Assembly: GCA_035356615.1 (NCBI GenBank)
Contig: DAOQSN010000002.1
Span: forward strand, 62,001 to 126,000
Reading direction: 5' to 3'
Length of the DNA: 64,000 nucleotides
DNA from: JAKQDH01 sp029558835
GTDB lineage: Bacteria > Planctomycetota > Phycisphaerae > UBA1845
Part shown: piece after piece, positions 50,667-59,761 of the stretch
How the letters are laid out: every line of letters begins with the position of its first letter
How positions within the stretch are numbered: position 1 is the first letter of the stretch
Made by a program: the position numbers and the translations under genes
The notes under the pieces: generated by a model
The model's database searches: none
Told to the model about the DNA's origin: nothing
What the model saw: the letters and a program-made list of their open reading frames with translations, nothing else

Positions 50667-51222
50667 TGACGTTGTCTCCCGTTGCCTGCGCGCCGGTGGC
50701 CCGCCCGCTGCCCGAGCCCGCTTCGCCCGCGTGGGCGTCACCCGCGCCAGCAACCGGCGTGCTCTCCGTCGGGCCTGCGGTCCCGCACTCCGGGCACACG
50801 CCGCTGACGTTGCCGGTGAGGTTGTAGCCGCAACCTTTGCAGTGTCGAGGGGCCACCCGAGACGGTCGGACAAGGCCTCGGGCAGCCAGGAAGGCAAAGG
50901 CAACCAAGACCAGCAGCTCAAAGCAGGCCAGGTGGCCCCCAGCGAGGATTCGCGACGCCGGCAAACCCAGGGCCACGGCACTGAAAAGCCACCGCCATTG
51001 CATGTTCGAGCGTACGGCGAAGACCGACGCGGCGACGAAGAGCGTGCCCCACGCAACATCCGTGAGAATCTCCCAGGTGGTATGCGAATGGGCGAGGTGC
51101 CCGCACATGCAGCAGTGCGTAAACGTACAGAGCACGTAGGGCGGCATGGCGAGCAGCGCGAGGACGGACGAGACGGTGCGTCTGGTGTCGGCTTGTCTGT
51201 CTTCAAGGGGCATGCCGTTCAT
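50659..51222 (-). CDS. membrane protein with CxxCGYNLTGN zinc ribbon
   Basis: A 187-residue protein from the ATG at 51222 (GAGAGGA just upstream). It has four hydrophobic segments ('SSVLALLAMPPYVLCTFTHC', 'WGTLFVAASVFAV', 'WLFSAVALGLPASRIL', 'LLVLVAFAFLAARGL') and a C-terminal ribbon 'HCKGCGYNLTGNVSGVCPEC', followed by a ~35-residue Gly/Ala-rich tail. It is first in the three-gene zinc-ribbon run. 'CCMCGHLAHSH' near residue 43 adds further possible metal ligands. Function unknown; the group resembles the pair at 6968-9108 in plan. Confidence 0.7.
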   Translation of the reverse strand: MNGMPLEDRQADTRRTVSSVLALLAMPPYVLCTFTHCCMCGHLAHSHTTWEILTDVAWGTLFVAASVFAVRSNMQWRWLFSAVALGLPASRILAGGHLACFELLVLVAFAFLAARGLVRPSRVAPRHCKGCGYNLTGNVSGVCPECGTAGPTESTPVAGAGDAHAGEAGSGSGRATGAQATGDNVNA

Positions 51223-51482
51223 CCTGTCCTCTCGCATTCCGATCAGACACCGCGGAGTTGCGCCCGCCATGATACCGGCGTTCCCCAGCTTGTACCCGCC
51301 CCTGAGAGCACCGGTTGCGGTTCCGTTGACGGTCTGAGCGCCGGGCGCAAGCCCGGTAACCCGGTGGGCAATGACGATCACACGTGGTGTCTAAGCCGGT
51401 CGTGTCCGCGGGCTGACGCCCGCGGCTGTGATCGTACCTGCCGCTCGGACGGTAACGAGCGGGGGAGTGTGATGGTGGGAAT

Positions 51483-51566
51483 TCAGAAGGCCGAATTCTG
51501 AATGCGGAAACGGCTTAGCGGGTCCGCTGCTCTCTGCATTCTGCCTTCTTCATCCTTCATTCAACC
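51483..51566. repeat. heptad arrays between converging genes
   Basis: CTGCATT/CTGCCTT/CTTCATC/CTTCATT/CAACCGA/CAATCAG at 51534-51575, with partly complementary GAATTCTGAATGCGG at 51493. The rest of the gap 51223-51571 includes CCGCGGGCTGACGCCCGCGG, another palindrome. Confidence 0.65.
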
Positions 51567-51571
51567 GACAA

Positions 51572-52438
51572 TCAGGGCAGCGCCGCAAACGTGATGGTTC
51601 CCAGTTCCGTGCCGGCCGTGACCTCCCCGCCGCCGCCGTTAAGCGTCGCCTGCACGCGGTCCCTGCGAATCCGCAAGTTGGTGATCGTGAAGTCCGCCAG
51701 GTCCACCACGAGGCTGGCCGCCCCGGAGGACAGGTCGAGGTCCGCGGCGAAGTCGGCCGGGAGGCGTAAGAAGATGTCACCGGCGCGCCCGACGCGGGCG
51801 AGCACGTATCCGCCGGCCGGCGGCTCGGCGTCGATCTGGAGGTTGCCGGAGTCGACGACCTCCGCGTCGACGCTGGCACCGGCCGAATCGATGGCGATAT
51901 CACCGTCGGTCACGCTCACCACGGCGTCGCCCGTCTGCCCGGTCAGCGTGAGGTTGCCGCGGTACACGTTGATGATGGTCAGGGTGTCGCCGCCGGTGAG
52001 CCTCACCGCGCCGTCGGCGTTGCCCACCGTCAGGGCGATCCGCGGGGGCAACACGACCTCGACGTCGGCCTCATAGCTCAGCATGCCGCCCGCGGGAATC
52101 CGGAACGCCAGAAACGCCTGCGCGGGAAACGACTCCGCCACGACGAGCGTGATCTGAAGATCCGCCAAGCCCTGCTCCGCCCGAGCCTGCGACTCGGCGC
52201 GGACCTTCGCGGTGCCGTCGGCCGAGATGTCCGTGGCGTCCGGATCCACGGTGACCGTGATGCTGCCGCGCCGCCAGTCGATCACCAGCGAGCCCACGTC
52301 CGCGGCCGGAACGGTCAGGGCGAAGTCCTTCTGTGCCTCGGGAAACACGGGGCCGATGGTGATCTCGCACCCGCCGGCCGCCAGCAGCATCGACAACGCC
52401 AGCGCCGCCCACGGGGCGCTCATCCACGTGCGTGACAT
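51572..52438 (-). CDS. lipoprotein with DUF4097-like beta-helix repeats
   Basis: A 288-residue lipoprotein: 'MSRTWMSAPWAALALSMLLA' with 'AGG-C'. The mature part is almost all short strands with repeated 'GxxxVxxTDGDIAID' patterns ('RIALTVGNADGAVRL', 'VYRGNLTLTGQTGDAVVSVT', 'DSGNLQIDAE', 'SSGAASLVVDLADF'). This is the layout of DUF4097/DUF2807 adhesin-like beta-solenoids. AGGAGA precedes the ATG at 52438. It probably sits on the cell surface or in the periplasm. There is no catalytic motif. Function unknown. Confidence 0.7.
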   Translation of the reverse strand: MSRTWMSAPWAALALSMLLAAGGCEITIGPVFPEAQKDFALTVPAADVGSLVIDWRRGSITVTVDPDATDISADGTAKVRAESQARAEQGLADLQITLVVAESFPAQAFLAFRIPAGGMLSYEADVEVVLPPRIALTVGNADGAVRLTGGDTLTIINVYRGNLTLTGQTGDAVVSVTDGDIAIDSAGASVDAEVVDSGNLQIDAEPPAGGYVLARVGRAGDIFLRLPADFAADLDLSSGAASLVVDLADFTITNLRIRRDRVQATLNGGGGEVTAGTELGTITFAALP

Positions 52439-52617
52439 CGGTAGTCTCCTGCGCGACAGAGGCGGGCGCCGCGACTCCAGCCCGGGCGCATGCCGCGCTC
52501 GCGCGGGTATTGTTGGGCGGCCGGAGTGTCCCGGCAAGCGGTCAGCGGTCCGAAAGGAAGACCGGACAGGTTGGGTGGGTCGCCCGAAAACGAACCTGTC
52601 CCGCTTTCCGTTTCGGG

Positions 52618-52745
52618 GTGGCATGGCCAAGCGCAGCGCCGCCATGCTTTCTTCCGGGCGAGCACGTGGCTGCTGCCGCGGCATGCCGGCGCCTTTGGCT
52701 TGGGCATGGCACCCTCTCAGTCTCCCATGCGCGTGGTTCTGTTCA
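52618..52745 (+). repeat. dispersed 'MAKRSAAM' element, copy 5
   Basis: GTGGCATGGCCAAGCGCAGC and GCCGCCATGC, GCGGCATGCCGGCGCC, TTTGGCTTGGGCATGG, GCGTGGTTCTGTTCAG. Its last bases supply the TGA stop of ggt (52743-52745). It fills most of the gap 52439-52742. Confidence 0.75.
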
Positions 52746-54497
52746 GTAGCCGGCCGGCCGGCCGCCCTTGCGCGGATCCGAAGCGCCGATCCAGGTGCCG
52801 TCACGGCGGAGGATGAACTGGACGATGCCGGTGCGGCGCTTGTCGGCCAGGTGGTGGCCACGCTGCTGCAAGGCGGCCGCCAGTGACGCCGGCGGGTCAT
52901 GGTCGAAGCACACCTCATCCGGGCTCCACTGCTGATGTGGGCGACAGCTTGTCATCGCCTCCTCGGGACTCCGCCCGTAGTCGAGCAGGCAGAGCATGAC
53001 GTGGAAGACCGACGTAATGATACGCGGTCCGCCGGAGGCGCCCACCAGCAGCACGGGTTCATTGTCCTTCAGCACAATGGTCGGGCTCATGCTGGAAAGT
53101 GGTCGCTTGCCCGGGGCGACGGCGTTGGCCTCGCCCTGGATGAGGCCGAAGGCGTTGGGCGCACCGGCGACGGCCGTGAAGTCGTCCATCTCATTATTGA
53201 GAATCAACCCGTACTCCTCGACGGCCAGCAGTGAGCCGAACTCGGTATTGATCGTCTCCGTGGCAACGACCACGTTGCCGGCCTTGTCGACCACGCAGAA
53301 GTGGCTGGTGCCGCCGTCGTCGCCGACCGGCGGGGCAAGCAGCTCGGCGGCGTCGGCGGTGCCGTAGTCGTCCGGCGGTTTCGTCCGGTTCACGTCGATC
53401 CGGGCCGCCAGGCGGCGGGCATACGCGGCCGACGTAAGACGCTCGACCGGCACCCGGCCGAAGTCGGGATCGCCGAGCCAGCGGGCCCGATCGGCGAACG
53501 CATGCTTGAGCGCCTCGATCTGAACGTGCGTGGTCAGGGCGGGGTCCGTCGTGGCCAGACGCGGGAGATCGAACGTCTCCAGAATCTTCAGTCCTTCAAT
53601 GATCGCGGTTCCGCCGGACGACGGCGGCGGCACGGTCAGCACCGTGTAGTCCCGATACCGGCAGCGCAGCGGCTCACGCCGGCGCACTTCGTAGCGTTCG
53701 AGGTCGTCACGGGTGAGTATCCCCCCGGCCGCCCGCACGGTCGCCTCGATCTGGGCGGCCACCGGGCCGTGGTGGAGGCAGCCCGCCCCATCCTGCGCGA
53801 TCAGGCGCAGCAGCTTCGCCAGCGCGGGCCGCCGCAGCATGTCGCCCTGGCGCGGCAGCGTGCCCGACCCGAGAAATGTGCGCCACACGTACGCGCAGGA
53901 TTGCTGCAAGCCCGGATGCTTCTGATACGTCTTCAACGCGTCGGCGGCGTTGTCGAGGTAATGGGCGTCGAGGGCGAACCCGTCCTCGGCGAGCGTGATG
54001 GCCGGCGCCAGCAATTCGGGCAGTGGCTTGCTGCCGAACACCCGCAGCGCATACTCCCACCCCGCGAGCGTGCCGGGGACCGCCACGGCCAGCGGGCCGT
54101 ATCGACTCGGGGGAGGGACCTCGCCGCCCTCGGCTCCCGCGGGCCGGCTGAACATGTCCGGCGTGGCCGCCGCCGGGGCCACCTCGCGGTAGTCCAGCAT
54201 GCACACGCGGCCGTCCGCCCAGCGCACCAGCATGAACCCGCCGCCGCCGAGCCCGGTGCTTTCCGGGCGGGTAACGCCGAGCGCGAAGGAGACCGCGGCC
54301 GCCGCATCAACGGCGTTGCCACCGGCCTGGAGGATACGCAACCCCGCCTGCGACGCCGGCGCGGAGTCGCTGGCCACCATCGCCTGCGTGCCAACGGCCA
54401 GCCAGTCGGGGGAAGTGGCGTCTCCCGGTTGGGCGCCGAAGGCGACCAGACAAACCGAGACAAACGGGAGTAATACGGGAGTGAGGATCGAACTCAT
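52743..54497 (-). CDS. ggt: gamma-glutamyltranspeptidase
   Basis: A 584-residue secreted enzyme that cleaves the gamma-glutamyl bond of glutathione and related compounds. Signal 'ILTPVLLPFVSVCLVAFGA'. 'ASQAGLRILQAGGNAVDAAA', 'TGLGGGGFMLV' and 'DYREVAPAAA' belong to the large subunit. The autocatalytic cleavage site and nucleophile is T397 in 'DDGGTSHFCVVD'. 'GKRPLSSMSPTIVLKD' and 'VGASGGPRIITS' are small-subunit substrate-binding blocks. Length is normal. The stop codon lies in a dispersed repeat, so the tail 'GGRPAGY' may be intact or trimmed. It stands alone. Confidence 0.95.
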   Translation of the reverse strand: MSSILTPVLLPFVSVCLVAFGAQPGDATSPDWLAVGTQAMVASDSAPASQAGLRILQAGGNAVDAAAAVSFALGVTRPESTGLGGGGFMLVRWADGRVCMLDYREVAPAAATPDMFSRPAGAEGGEVPPPSRYGPLAVAVPGTLAGWEYALRVFGSKPLPELLAPAITLAEDGFALDAHYLDNAADALKTYQKHPGLQQSCAYVWRTFLGSGTLPRQGDMLRRPALAKLLRLIAQDGAGCLHHGPVAAQIEATVRAAGGILTRDDLERYEVRRREPLRCRYRDYTVLTVPPPSSGGTAIIEGLKILETFDLPRLATTDPALTTHVQIEALKHAFADRARWLGDPDFGRVPVERLTSAAYARRLAARIDVNRTKPPDDYGTADAAELLAPPVGDDGGTSHFCVVDKAGNVVVATETINTEFGSLLAVEEYGLILNNEMDDFTAVAGAPNAFGLIQGEANAVAPGKRPLSSMSPTIVLKDNEPVLLVGASGGPRIITSVFHVMLCLLDYGRSPEEAMTSCRPHQQWSPDEVCFDHDPPASLAAALQQRGHHLADKRRTGIVQFILRRDGTWIGASDPRKGGRPAGY

Positions 54498-55166
54498 GGG
54501 GCGTGCTCACTTCAACGGTTACGTAGTTGTCGGTGGCTTCGCGCCTCAGGCTGGCGGCCAGTCGGCAGTGGAGGCCGGGGGCAACCGCGGCGCTGGCGTG
54601 GCCTTCCGCAGCCGAGCGGGCGTTCGCCGCGCCCTGCCTCTATTCCCGCAACCGCACACAAAAGCGGCCTCGCCGGAGGCAGAACCGGCGAGGCCTGATT
54701 GCCTTGAGAGAAGGCAATGACACGCATTCAATGATAGGCACGCCGCGCGCCAGAGGCTATCGTTTCCGCGAGTTACTCGTGCTTCGCCCGATAGAAAATC
54801 CCGCGCGCCCGTCGCCGACGCGACCCCTCCGCGGGCGCGGGCCCGGTAACTCGGCGTACCTCTCTTGCACATGTTGTTCCGAGACTCACCGCGCGCTTCC
54901 GACTGCTCCTCCCGTGTTGCGACATCGTAGCGCGGCCGCTACGTGCCGTCAGGGTCACGTCGTGGCACGGCACGAGACGCATCATCGAGCGGAGATTGCA
55001 CCCACCGCCACCCCACCGACAACCGCCGCCTCCTGCCCTATGGTCGGTACCCCCGGGGCCCCAGCCTCCTGGCCCTCCAGGTTGCCCACGCCCCCACCGC
55101 GCCACCTTGCCAGTTTCGTGGCCGCGGGTCGCGTCACCTAGCCGCCGGATGGCGGCCGCACCCCCG
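54498..55166. other. 669-base gap with a minus-strand terminator and a possible small basic ORF
   Basis: A minus-strand frame 54773-54925 encodes 50 residues, 'MSQHGRSSRKRAVSLGTTCA' onward, very basic and ending 'RRRRARGIFYRAKHE'. It has no clear ribosome site. The palindrome CGTAGCG-CGGC-CGCTACG (54926-54943) lies directly before it and a strong terminator follows it. Otherwise nothing is named. Confidence 0.4.
54659..54695 (-). terminator. intrinsic terminator on the minus strand
   Basis: GGCCTCGCCGG and CCGGCGAGGCC form a perfect 11-bp stem, followed on the minus strand by GCTTTTGTG. A second hairpin (ATTGCCTT-GAGAG-AAGGCAAT, 54698-54718) lies just before it. Confidence 0.75.
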
Positions 55167-56453
55167 TCAACCTACCTCGACCACCGAGTTCAGTTCCCCG
55201 TACTCGTTCTGCTCGGCATTGGGGTTACGGGCATCGTGCGCCCAACGACCGTCGATTACCAGCCGATAGCGGTAGCGGCCCGTCCCCAGCCGCAACTGGA
55301 CCTCAAAGTCCCCGTTCTCCAGGCGCTGCATGGGGGTCGTGTGCGGCATCCAGTCATTGAAGTCGCCGGCCAGGTGTACCTCGCCGGCCGTCGGCTCGTG
55401 CGCGCGGAAGAACGTCACCTCTCCAACCTGCCGGACGCCGTAAATGACCTGCAGCTTCTGCTCGATGGACTCGTGCGAAGGCTCTGCGGGCGGGGTTGCG
55501 GCAGGCTGGGACTCGATCGCGTCCAGTGTGACCGCCGGCCCGGCGTCGGACGTGCCTTCCGTTGCCGCCACGGCCGGCTGGACCTGGCGTCTCCCGATCA
55601 ACGTCGTAGTGGTGGCCAGCAGACGCTCGGCGTCGGCGGCCAGCCGCTCCACGTGCCGCAGCATCTCCGCGCTGGGTACCGCCTGCGGCTGGGCCGCGAG
55701 GATTTCACGGGCCAACTTCTGGAAGTCCCGCCCGCCCATGCTGCCGGGGGCGAACTCGGTAATGGGCTGGCCGTAGCTTGCCCCTTCCTTCAGCTTGGTG
55801 TTGAAGTTGACCACCGTCTGGTAGACCGCGGCCCCGAACCGGTTGCGCAGCTCGGCCAGAATCTCGCGGGCAAGCTTGGTCCGGACGTCGTACTGGTTGG
55901 GCAGGATCCGCACCGCCGGCTGCCGCCCCTTCTGATGCACGAACTGGTCGATCGTCTCGAGCTGCCGGGTCAGCCCGTGCAGCGAGAAGTACCCCGTGTC
56001 CACCGGGATCACGACCTCATCGGCCGCGTACAACGCGTTCCGCATCAGCAGCCCCAGATGCGGCGGACAGTCCACCACGCAGTAGTCGTAGCGGTCGGCG
56101 TTGGCCGCCAGCAAGTCGGACAACAGCGTGTCGGCGTCGTTGCGCGTGCCCAGCCGGGGTTCCAGGGTCGCCAGGTCCGCCCGCGCGGGCGCCAGGTCCA
56201 GGTTCGGCGTGATCTGCCACGTGATGCGGGAGAGCTCCAGCGGCTCTCCGTCCACCCGGCGGAGCAGGCACTCCAGGATCGACAGGTCGATCTGCTCATC
56301 GGGCACCGCCAGACCCAAGGCGCAATGCCCCTGGGGATCGACGTCCATCAGCAGCACGCGTTGCCCCTCGCGCGCCAGCGACGCCGCCAGGTTGATCGCC
56401 ACCGTGGTCTTGCCGCACCCGCCCTTCTGGTTCGCAATGGTTATGGTACGCAC
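55167..56453 (-). CDS. ParA-family ATPase fused to a C-terminal CBM48/AMPK-type glycogen-binding domain
   Basis: A 428-residue protein. The N-terminal ~265 residues are a ParA/Soj/MinD-type ATPase: deviant Walker A 'KGGCGKTT' (10-17), 'LLMDVDPQGHCALGL', Walker B-type 'YDYCVVDCPPHLG', and 'VVIPVDTGYFSLHGL'. After a ~75-residue polar linker comes an 83-residue domain (about 346-428) with 'GEVHLAGDFNDWMPHTTPMQ', 'FEVQLRLGTGRYRYRLVIDG' and 'NEYGELNSVVEV', the signature of CBM48/AMPK-beta glycogen-binding modules. A partner ParB or parS was not seen. Regulation of glycogen or its placement in the cell is a possible inference. The start ATG is at 56453. Confidence 0.9.
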   Translation of the reverse strand: MRTITIANQKGGCGKTTVAINLAASLAREGQRVLLMDVDPQGHCALGLAVPDEQIDLSILECLLRRVDGEPLELSRITWQITPNLDLAPARADLATLEPRLGTRNDADTLLSDLLAANADRYDYCVVDCPPHLGLLMRNALYAADEVVIPVDTGYFSLHGLTRQLETIDQFVHQKGRQPAVRILPNQYDVRTKLAREILAELRNRFGAAVYQTVVNFNTKLKEGASYGQPITEFAPGSMGGRDFQKLAREILAAQPQAVPSAEMLRHVERLAADAERLLATTTTLIGRRQVQPAVAATEGTSDAGPAVTLDAIESQPAATPPAEPSHESIEQKLQVIYGVRQVGEVTFFRAHEPTAGEVHLAGDFNDWMPHTTPMQRLENGDFEVQLRLGTGRYRYRLVIDGRWAHDARNPNAEQNEYGELNSVVEVG

Positions 56454-57048
56454 CGGTCAAACCCTCAATGCAGGTTGAGGGAGGCGTGTTCGAATACCTG
56501 CACTGGCAGACCGCCTCCTGCTGCCCGCCAGCCGGTGTTGGCCAATGGACGTGCCGGTTCCGCGTCCGCGCCGCCGTAGTGCCTCCGGCACCTGTCCTCG
56601 GCGCGAGCGCGGCGAAGCCGGTTTCGGACCTAAGTCCAACCCTGTCCATCGGTTAGCAGCGTTAGGAAACTTGAACTTATTATTGGACCTTCGCTCGCCA
56701 GTATTGGCGTGCCCGTTCGGGGCCGACGGGGGCCTCCGCCCCACCTGAATGAGCCGGAAGTCTTCCCAATTGCGCGCCGGCGCCCCTGATACTGAGAAAA
56801 CATGCTGGTTGGACTGCAACGGCGCATTTTGCCGCTCCAGCCTGCAGCCGCCGTCGCCTGTTTGCACAACCACGCTCCCCGTTCCCAGTCAGGACTACCG
56901 CCCGCCATGCATGGGCAAGCCCACCAGGCTTCGGCGCTCCGGGGCTTGACCCGGCCGAAACGGTGGGATACGGTCCGCGCGCGGATTGCCACCCGTGCGG
57001 ATCGGCTTCGTCAGCGGTCGCCGGGCGGACCGAAGCCCCTGCGGTGCT
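56454..57048. other. 595-base gap between divergent genes
   Basis: Contains an A/T-richer stretch at 56660-56685 (GGAAACTTGAACTTATTATT) that could hold the parA-CBM48 promoter; no clear -35/-10 pair. No gene is convincing. Confidence 0.45.
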
Positions 57049-57624
57049 ATGGCGCGGACACCTGTCAACTCGTCGGCTCGGCGCGCGGCGCGGATGCGAA
57101 GCGTCAGTGGGTTGAAATCCGCGTTCTGGGCGGGCTTGTTCCTCATTCACACCGTGGGCGTCTGGTCGGCCTGGGTGGCCTTGCAGGGCGGCGTGGACGA
57201 GCAGACCCGGGTCGCAGTGGTCGTGCGTCTGATCAGCCTGCTGGCCTCCAACGTCTTCTTCGCCCTCAAGATCGCCGACGTCCGCTGCCTGCGTCTCAAG
57301 CCCGGCTGGCAGAGCATGGTCGCCACCACGGTGGCCATCGGTCTGCTGCACGTGGGCGCCATCGGGGAGGCCGCAGATCTGCGGGTTGACTGCAACCCGG
57401 CGCCGCTGGGCGTCGTGCTGTTCGTCGGGGCACTGTGCGACACGGACCTCCTGCGGCGGACGCTGCGGGGCTGGGCGGCCGCGCTGGCTCCCGGCTGCCG
57501 TCGGGCGACCGGTCTGGATGCCGAGCCCCTTCATCGTACCGGGGCGTGGCTGTGGACCTGGCAGCCCGCACCTCTCAACGTTCCCCCGGCGTATGCCGGA
57601 CCGCGTGCACCCCCACGACCGTGA
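57049..57624 (+). CDS. small polytopic membrane protein, unknown
   Basis: About 191 residues from the ATG at 57049. Four hydrophobic segments: 'AFWAGLFLIHTVGVWSAWVA', 'LISLLASNVFFALKI', 'MVATTVAIGLLHVGAI' and 'LGVVLFVGALC'. The C-terminus is polar and Pro-rich ('QPAPLNVPPAYAGPRAPP'). No signature motif is known to me. No Shine-Dalgarno is obvious and the start is uncertain (57094 is another ATG in frame). It is divergent from the ParA-CBM48 gene. Confidence 0.5.
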   Translation: MARTPVNSSARRAARMRSVSGLKSAFWAGLFLIHTVGVWSAWVALQGGVDEQTRVAVVVRLISLLASNVFFALKIADVRCLRLKPGWQSMVATTVAIGLLHVGAIGEAADLRVDCNPAPLGVVLFVGALCDTDLLRRTLRGWAAALAPGCRRATGLDAEPLHRTGAWLWTWQPAPLNVPPAYAGPRAPPRP

Positions 57625-57851
57625 CACGCCCGCGGTGCATCGTTTCCTGAACCTTCACAGTGGTTGCTGGTGACTTGCCGGCTCTGCGGAGCCGGTGAGC
57701 GGTACAGGTGCGTGACCGGGACCGGTTCCGGCCGGCGGGGCATGGGCGCACTGGCCGCCCGACCGCCTGCCCGTAACGCCGTTCCCGGTGGCGGTAAGGC
57801 TCAACCCCGCCGGGCGCCGGCCTGCGCGGCATGGATGTGAGGAGACAGCTC

Positions 57852-58592
57852 TTGAGAAACCATCTGATCATTCGGAAGTCCGCCCTGCTGACAGGGTTGC
57901 TGTTAGGGATGGTCTTGACCTCCGTTCCGGTCGAGGCCGTCATCGTGCCGTACACGGAGGACTTCTCCGGGGATGCGGCCAACTGGCATGACGCCGGCGG
58001 CGGCAGCCTGCTGACGTACGTGCCTACCGGCGGTCCCGACGGAGGCAGCTACGTGGTAGGGACGTTCAACTTCCTCGGCTCCGGCGTGGGCGACACGGTG
58101 CCGCTCTTCCGGGCCCACGACGAGTTCAACTCCAGCCATGGGGCATTCGTGGGCAATTGGGTCGCGGAGGGGGTGGACGGTTACTCCGTGTACGTGCGCC
58201 ACCACGCGCCGTTCGACCTGACGTTCTTTAACCGGTATGCATCGCCGAACAACTTCCCCGCTGCCAACAGTGTATTTGCCCCGGCCGTGCCGCCGGACAC
58301 GTGGGTCGCCCTCGGCGTTCCGATTCCGGACCCGGGCTTCGTGTTCGAGGGGCCCTTCACGTACGAGCAGGTCTTCAGCAACATCGGGCATTTGCAGGTG
58401 GGCATCGTCGTCGCGCCGGGGCTTGCCGGGCTGAACCAGATCTTCACGTTTGATCTGGACAAGGTGACCGTCACGCCGGAACCGCACACCCTGACCCTGC
58501 TGCTGCTCGGGGGTCTGCTGATGCGTCGGACCGCGCGTGGCCGGCGTCCGACCGATCGCCGGCCCGTGCCCACCGCAGGAGAGGCGGTATGA
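57852..58592 (+). CDS. PEP-CTERM sorting-domain secreted protein
   Basis: About 246 residues. The TTG at 57852 is preferred: AGGAG lies eight bases upstream and the start would read 'MRNHLIIRKSALLTGLLLGM' followed by 'VLTSVPVEA', a good signal peptide. An ATG at 57831 is in frame. The middle is a beta-rich extracellular domain ('PYTEDFSGDAANWHDAG', 'TYEQVFSNIGHLQVGIVV'). The C-terminus 'VTPEPHTLTLLLLGGLLMRR' with a basic tail is a PEP-CTERM signal, cut by exosortase for surface anchoring. It overlaps the next gene by ATGA. Upstream 57625-57851 has the hairpin CCGGCTCTGCGGAGCCGG. Confidence 0.8.
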   Translation: MRNHLIIRKSALLTGLLLGMVLTSVPVEAVIVPYTEDFSGDAANWHDAGGGSLLTYVPTGGPDGGSYVVGTFNFLGSGVGDTVPLFRAHDEFNSSHGAFVGNWVAEGVDGYSVYVRHHAPFDLTFFNRYASPNNFPAANSVFAPAVPPDTWVALGVPIPDPGFVFEGPFTYEQVFSNIGHLQVGIVVAPGLAGLNQIFTFDLDKVTVTPEPHTLTLLLLGGLLMRRTARGRRPTDRRPVPTAGEAV

Positions 58593-59761
58593 ACATGCGA
58601 CTCCTGATCATCGCCGGCCTGTTGTGGGGCGGCGTCCTGCGCGCCCAGGCCGACGAGTACGTCTTCGATACACCCAGCGATGATCGCTGGCACTACCCTT
58701 ACAATTTCACCCCCGGCTACCGGGCCATCGCCTCCTGCTTCAGCACGCTTGCTGATCTTACGTACCCGCTCTTTAACAATCGCGACGCGGTGCTCATCGT
58801 AGCATGGGACACCACGGAGCTGATTCCGCCCGGCCTGGGGCCGGATGCCTACCACGTCGTGGCCGTCACTGTCACGGTCACCAACCAGCCCGGCGCCCAG
58901 TGGCCCATCGACGTGAGCACCGATGCCTGGTACACCTTCGACATCAACCGCGACGGGCACATCAACGCCGACGGCACCCCGCGCGGACAGCCGGGCGACA
59001 CCGACGGGGAGAGCAGCGACGCCGATCTGGGGCGACCGTTGGAACTCTTCGGCGCCGGCTTCGGCCCCGGTGGGTACACTTACGCAACCTGGACGGAGTA
59101 CACTCCTTACTTCGGGTCCAGCTACACGCAGTATGGCAACCCTAACAGTGGCACCGCCCGTCCGCGCGACCCGTTTCCCTTTGTCTACCAGGACGAGACG
59201 TTCGCCCTGCTGCACGTGGAGGACAGCGTCACGGGGCGCTGGAACGATGCGTTGCCGACTCCTGTGTACTCCTTTACGCCGACGCCGTGGGCCGTCGGTG
59301 AGCCGCTCAACTACGTGCCCGGCGCCCAGAACGTACCGTTCGACGTGCGCTTCCGGATTGACCTGGATTTGTCCGACGGCGCTGTGCGCAACTATGTGCA
59401 ACAGCAGCTTCACGCCGGGCGCCTGGTCTTCATTATTACTTCGTTGCGTGAGACCGTGGTCTTCGGCGGCCAGGATGACTACCCGTCGCTCTATACCAAG
59501 GAGGGCCTGGGCCTGCACCCGCAGGCCAAAGCCCCCGCCCTCGGCATCGTCATGGTGGATGGGGACGCCGATGACGACGGCGACACGGATCTGGACGACT
59601 ACACCCTGCTGGAAGACTGTCTGGCCGGGCCGGCCGTAACGCCGCAGCCGGTACTCACGACAGTAGGGAACTGCCTGGGTTCGTTTGACTTCGATCTGGA
59701 TGCCGACGTGGATCTGGCCGACGTCGGCGCGTTTGCAGGTGTGTTTACCGACGCCCCGTAA
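58589..59761 (+). CDS. secreted protein with C-terminal dockerin-like EF-hands
   Basis: A 390-residue protein with signal 'MNMRLLIIAGLLWGGVLRAQ'. The long middle domain ('YVFDTPSDDRWHYPYNFTPG', 'WYTFDINRDGHINADG', 'FVYQDETFALLHVED', 'RFRIDLDLSDG') is not recognised. The C-terminus has two calcium loops: 'DGDADDDGDTDLDDYTLLED' and 'DLDADVDLADVGAF', as in the dockerin-like repeats of planctomycete secreted proteins. The ATG overlaps the upstream stop (ATGA), so it is coupled to the PEP-CTERM gene. The pair probably makes surface or envelope components. Confidence 0.75.
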   Translation: MNMRLLIIAGLLWGGVLRAQADEYVFDTPSDDRWHYPYNFTPGYRAIASCFSTLADLTYPLFNNRDAVLIVAWDTTELIPPGLGPDAYHVVAVTVTVTNQPGAQWPIDVSTDAWYTFDINRDGHINADGTPRGQPGDTDGESSDADLGRPLELFGAGFGPGGYTYATWTEYTPYFGSSYTQYGNPNSGTARPRDPFPFVYQDETFALLHVEDSVTGRWNDALPTPVYSFTPTPWAVGEPLNYVPGAQNVPFDVRFRIDLDLSDGAVRNYVQQQLHAGRLVFIITSLRETVVFGGQDDYPSLYTKEGLGLHPQAKAPALGIVMVDGDADDDGDTDLDDYTLLEDCLAGPAVTPQPVLTTVGNCLGSFDFDLDADVDLADVGAFAGVFTDAP

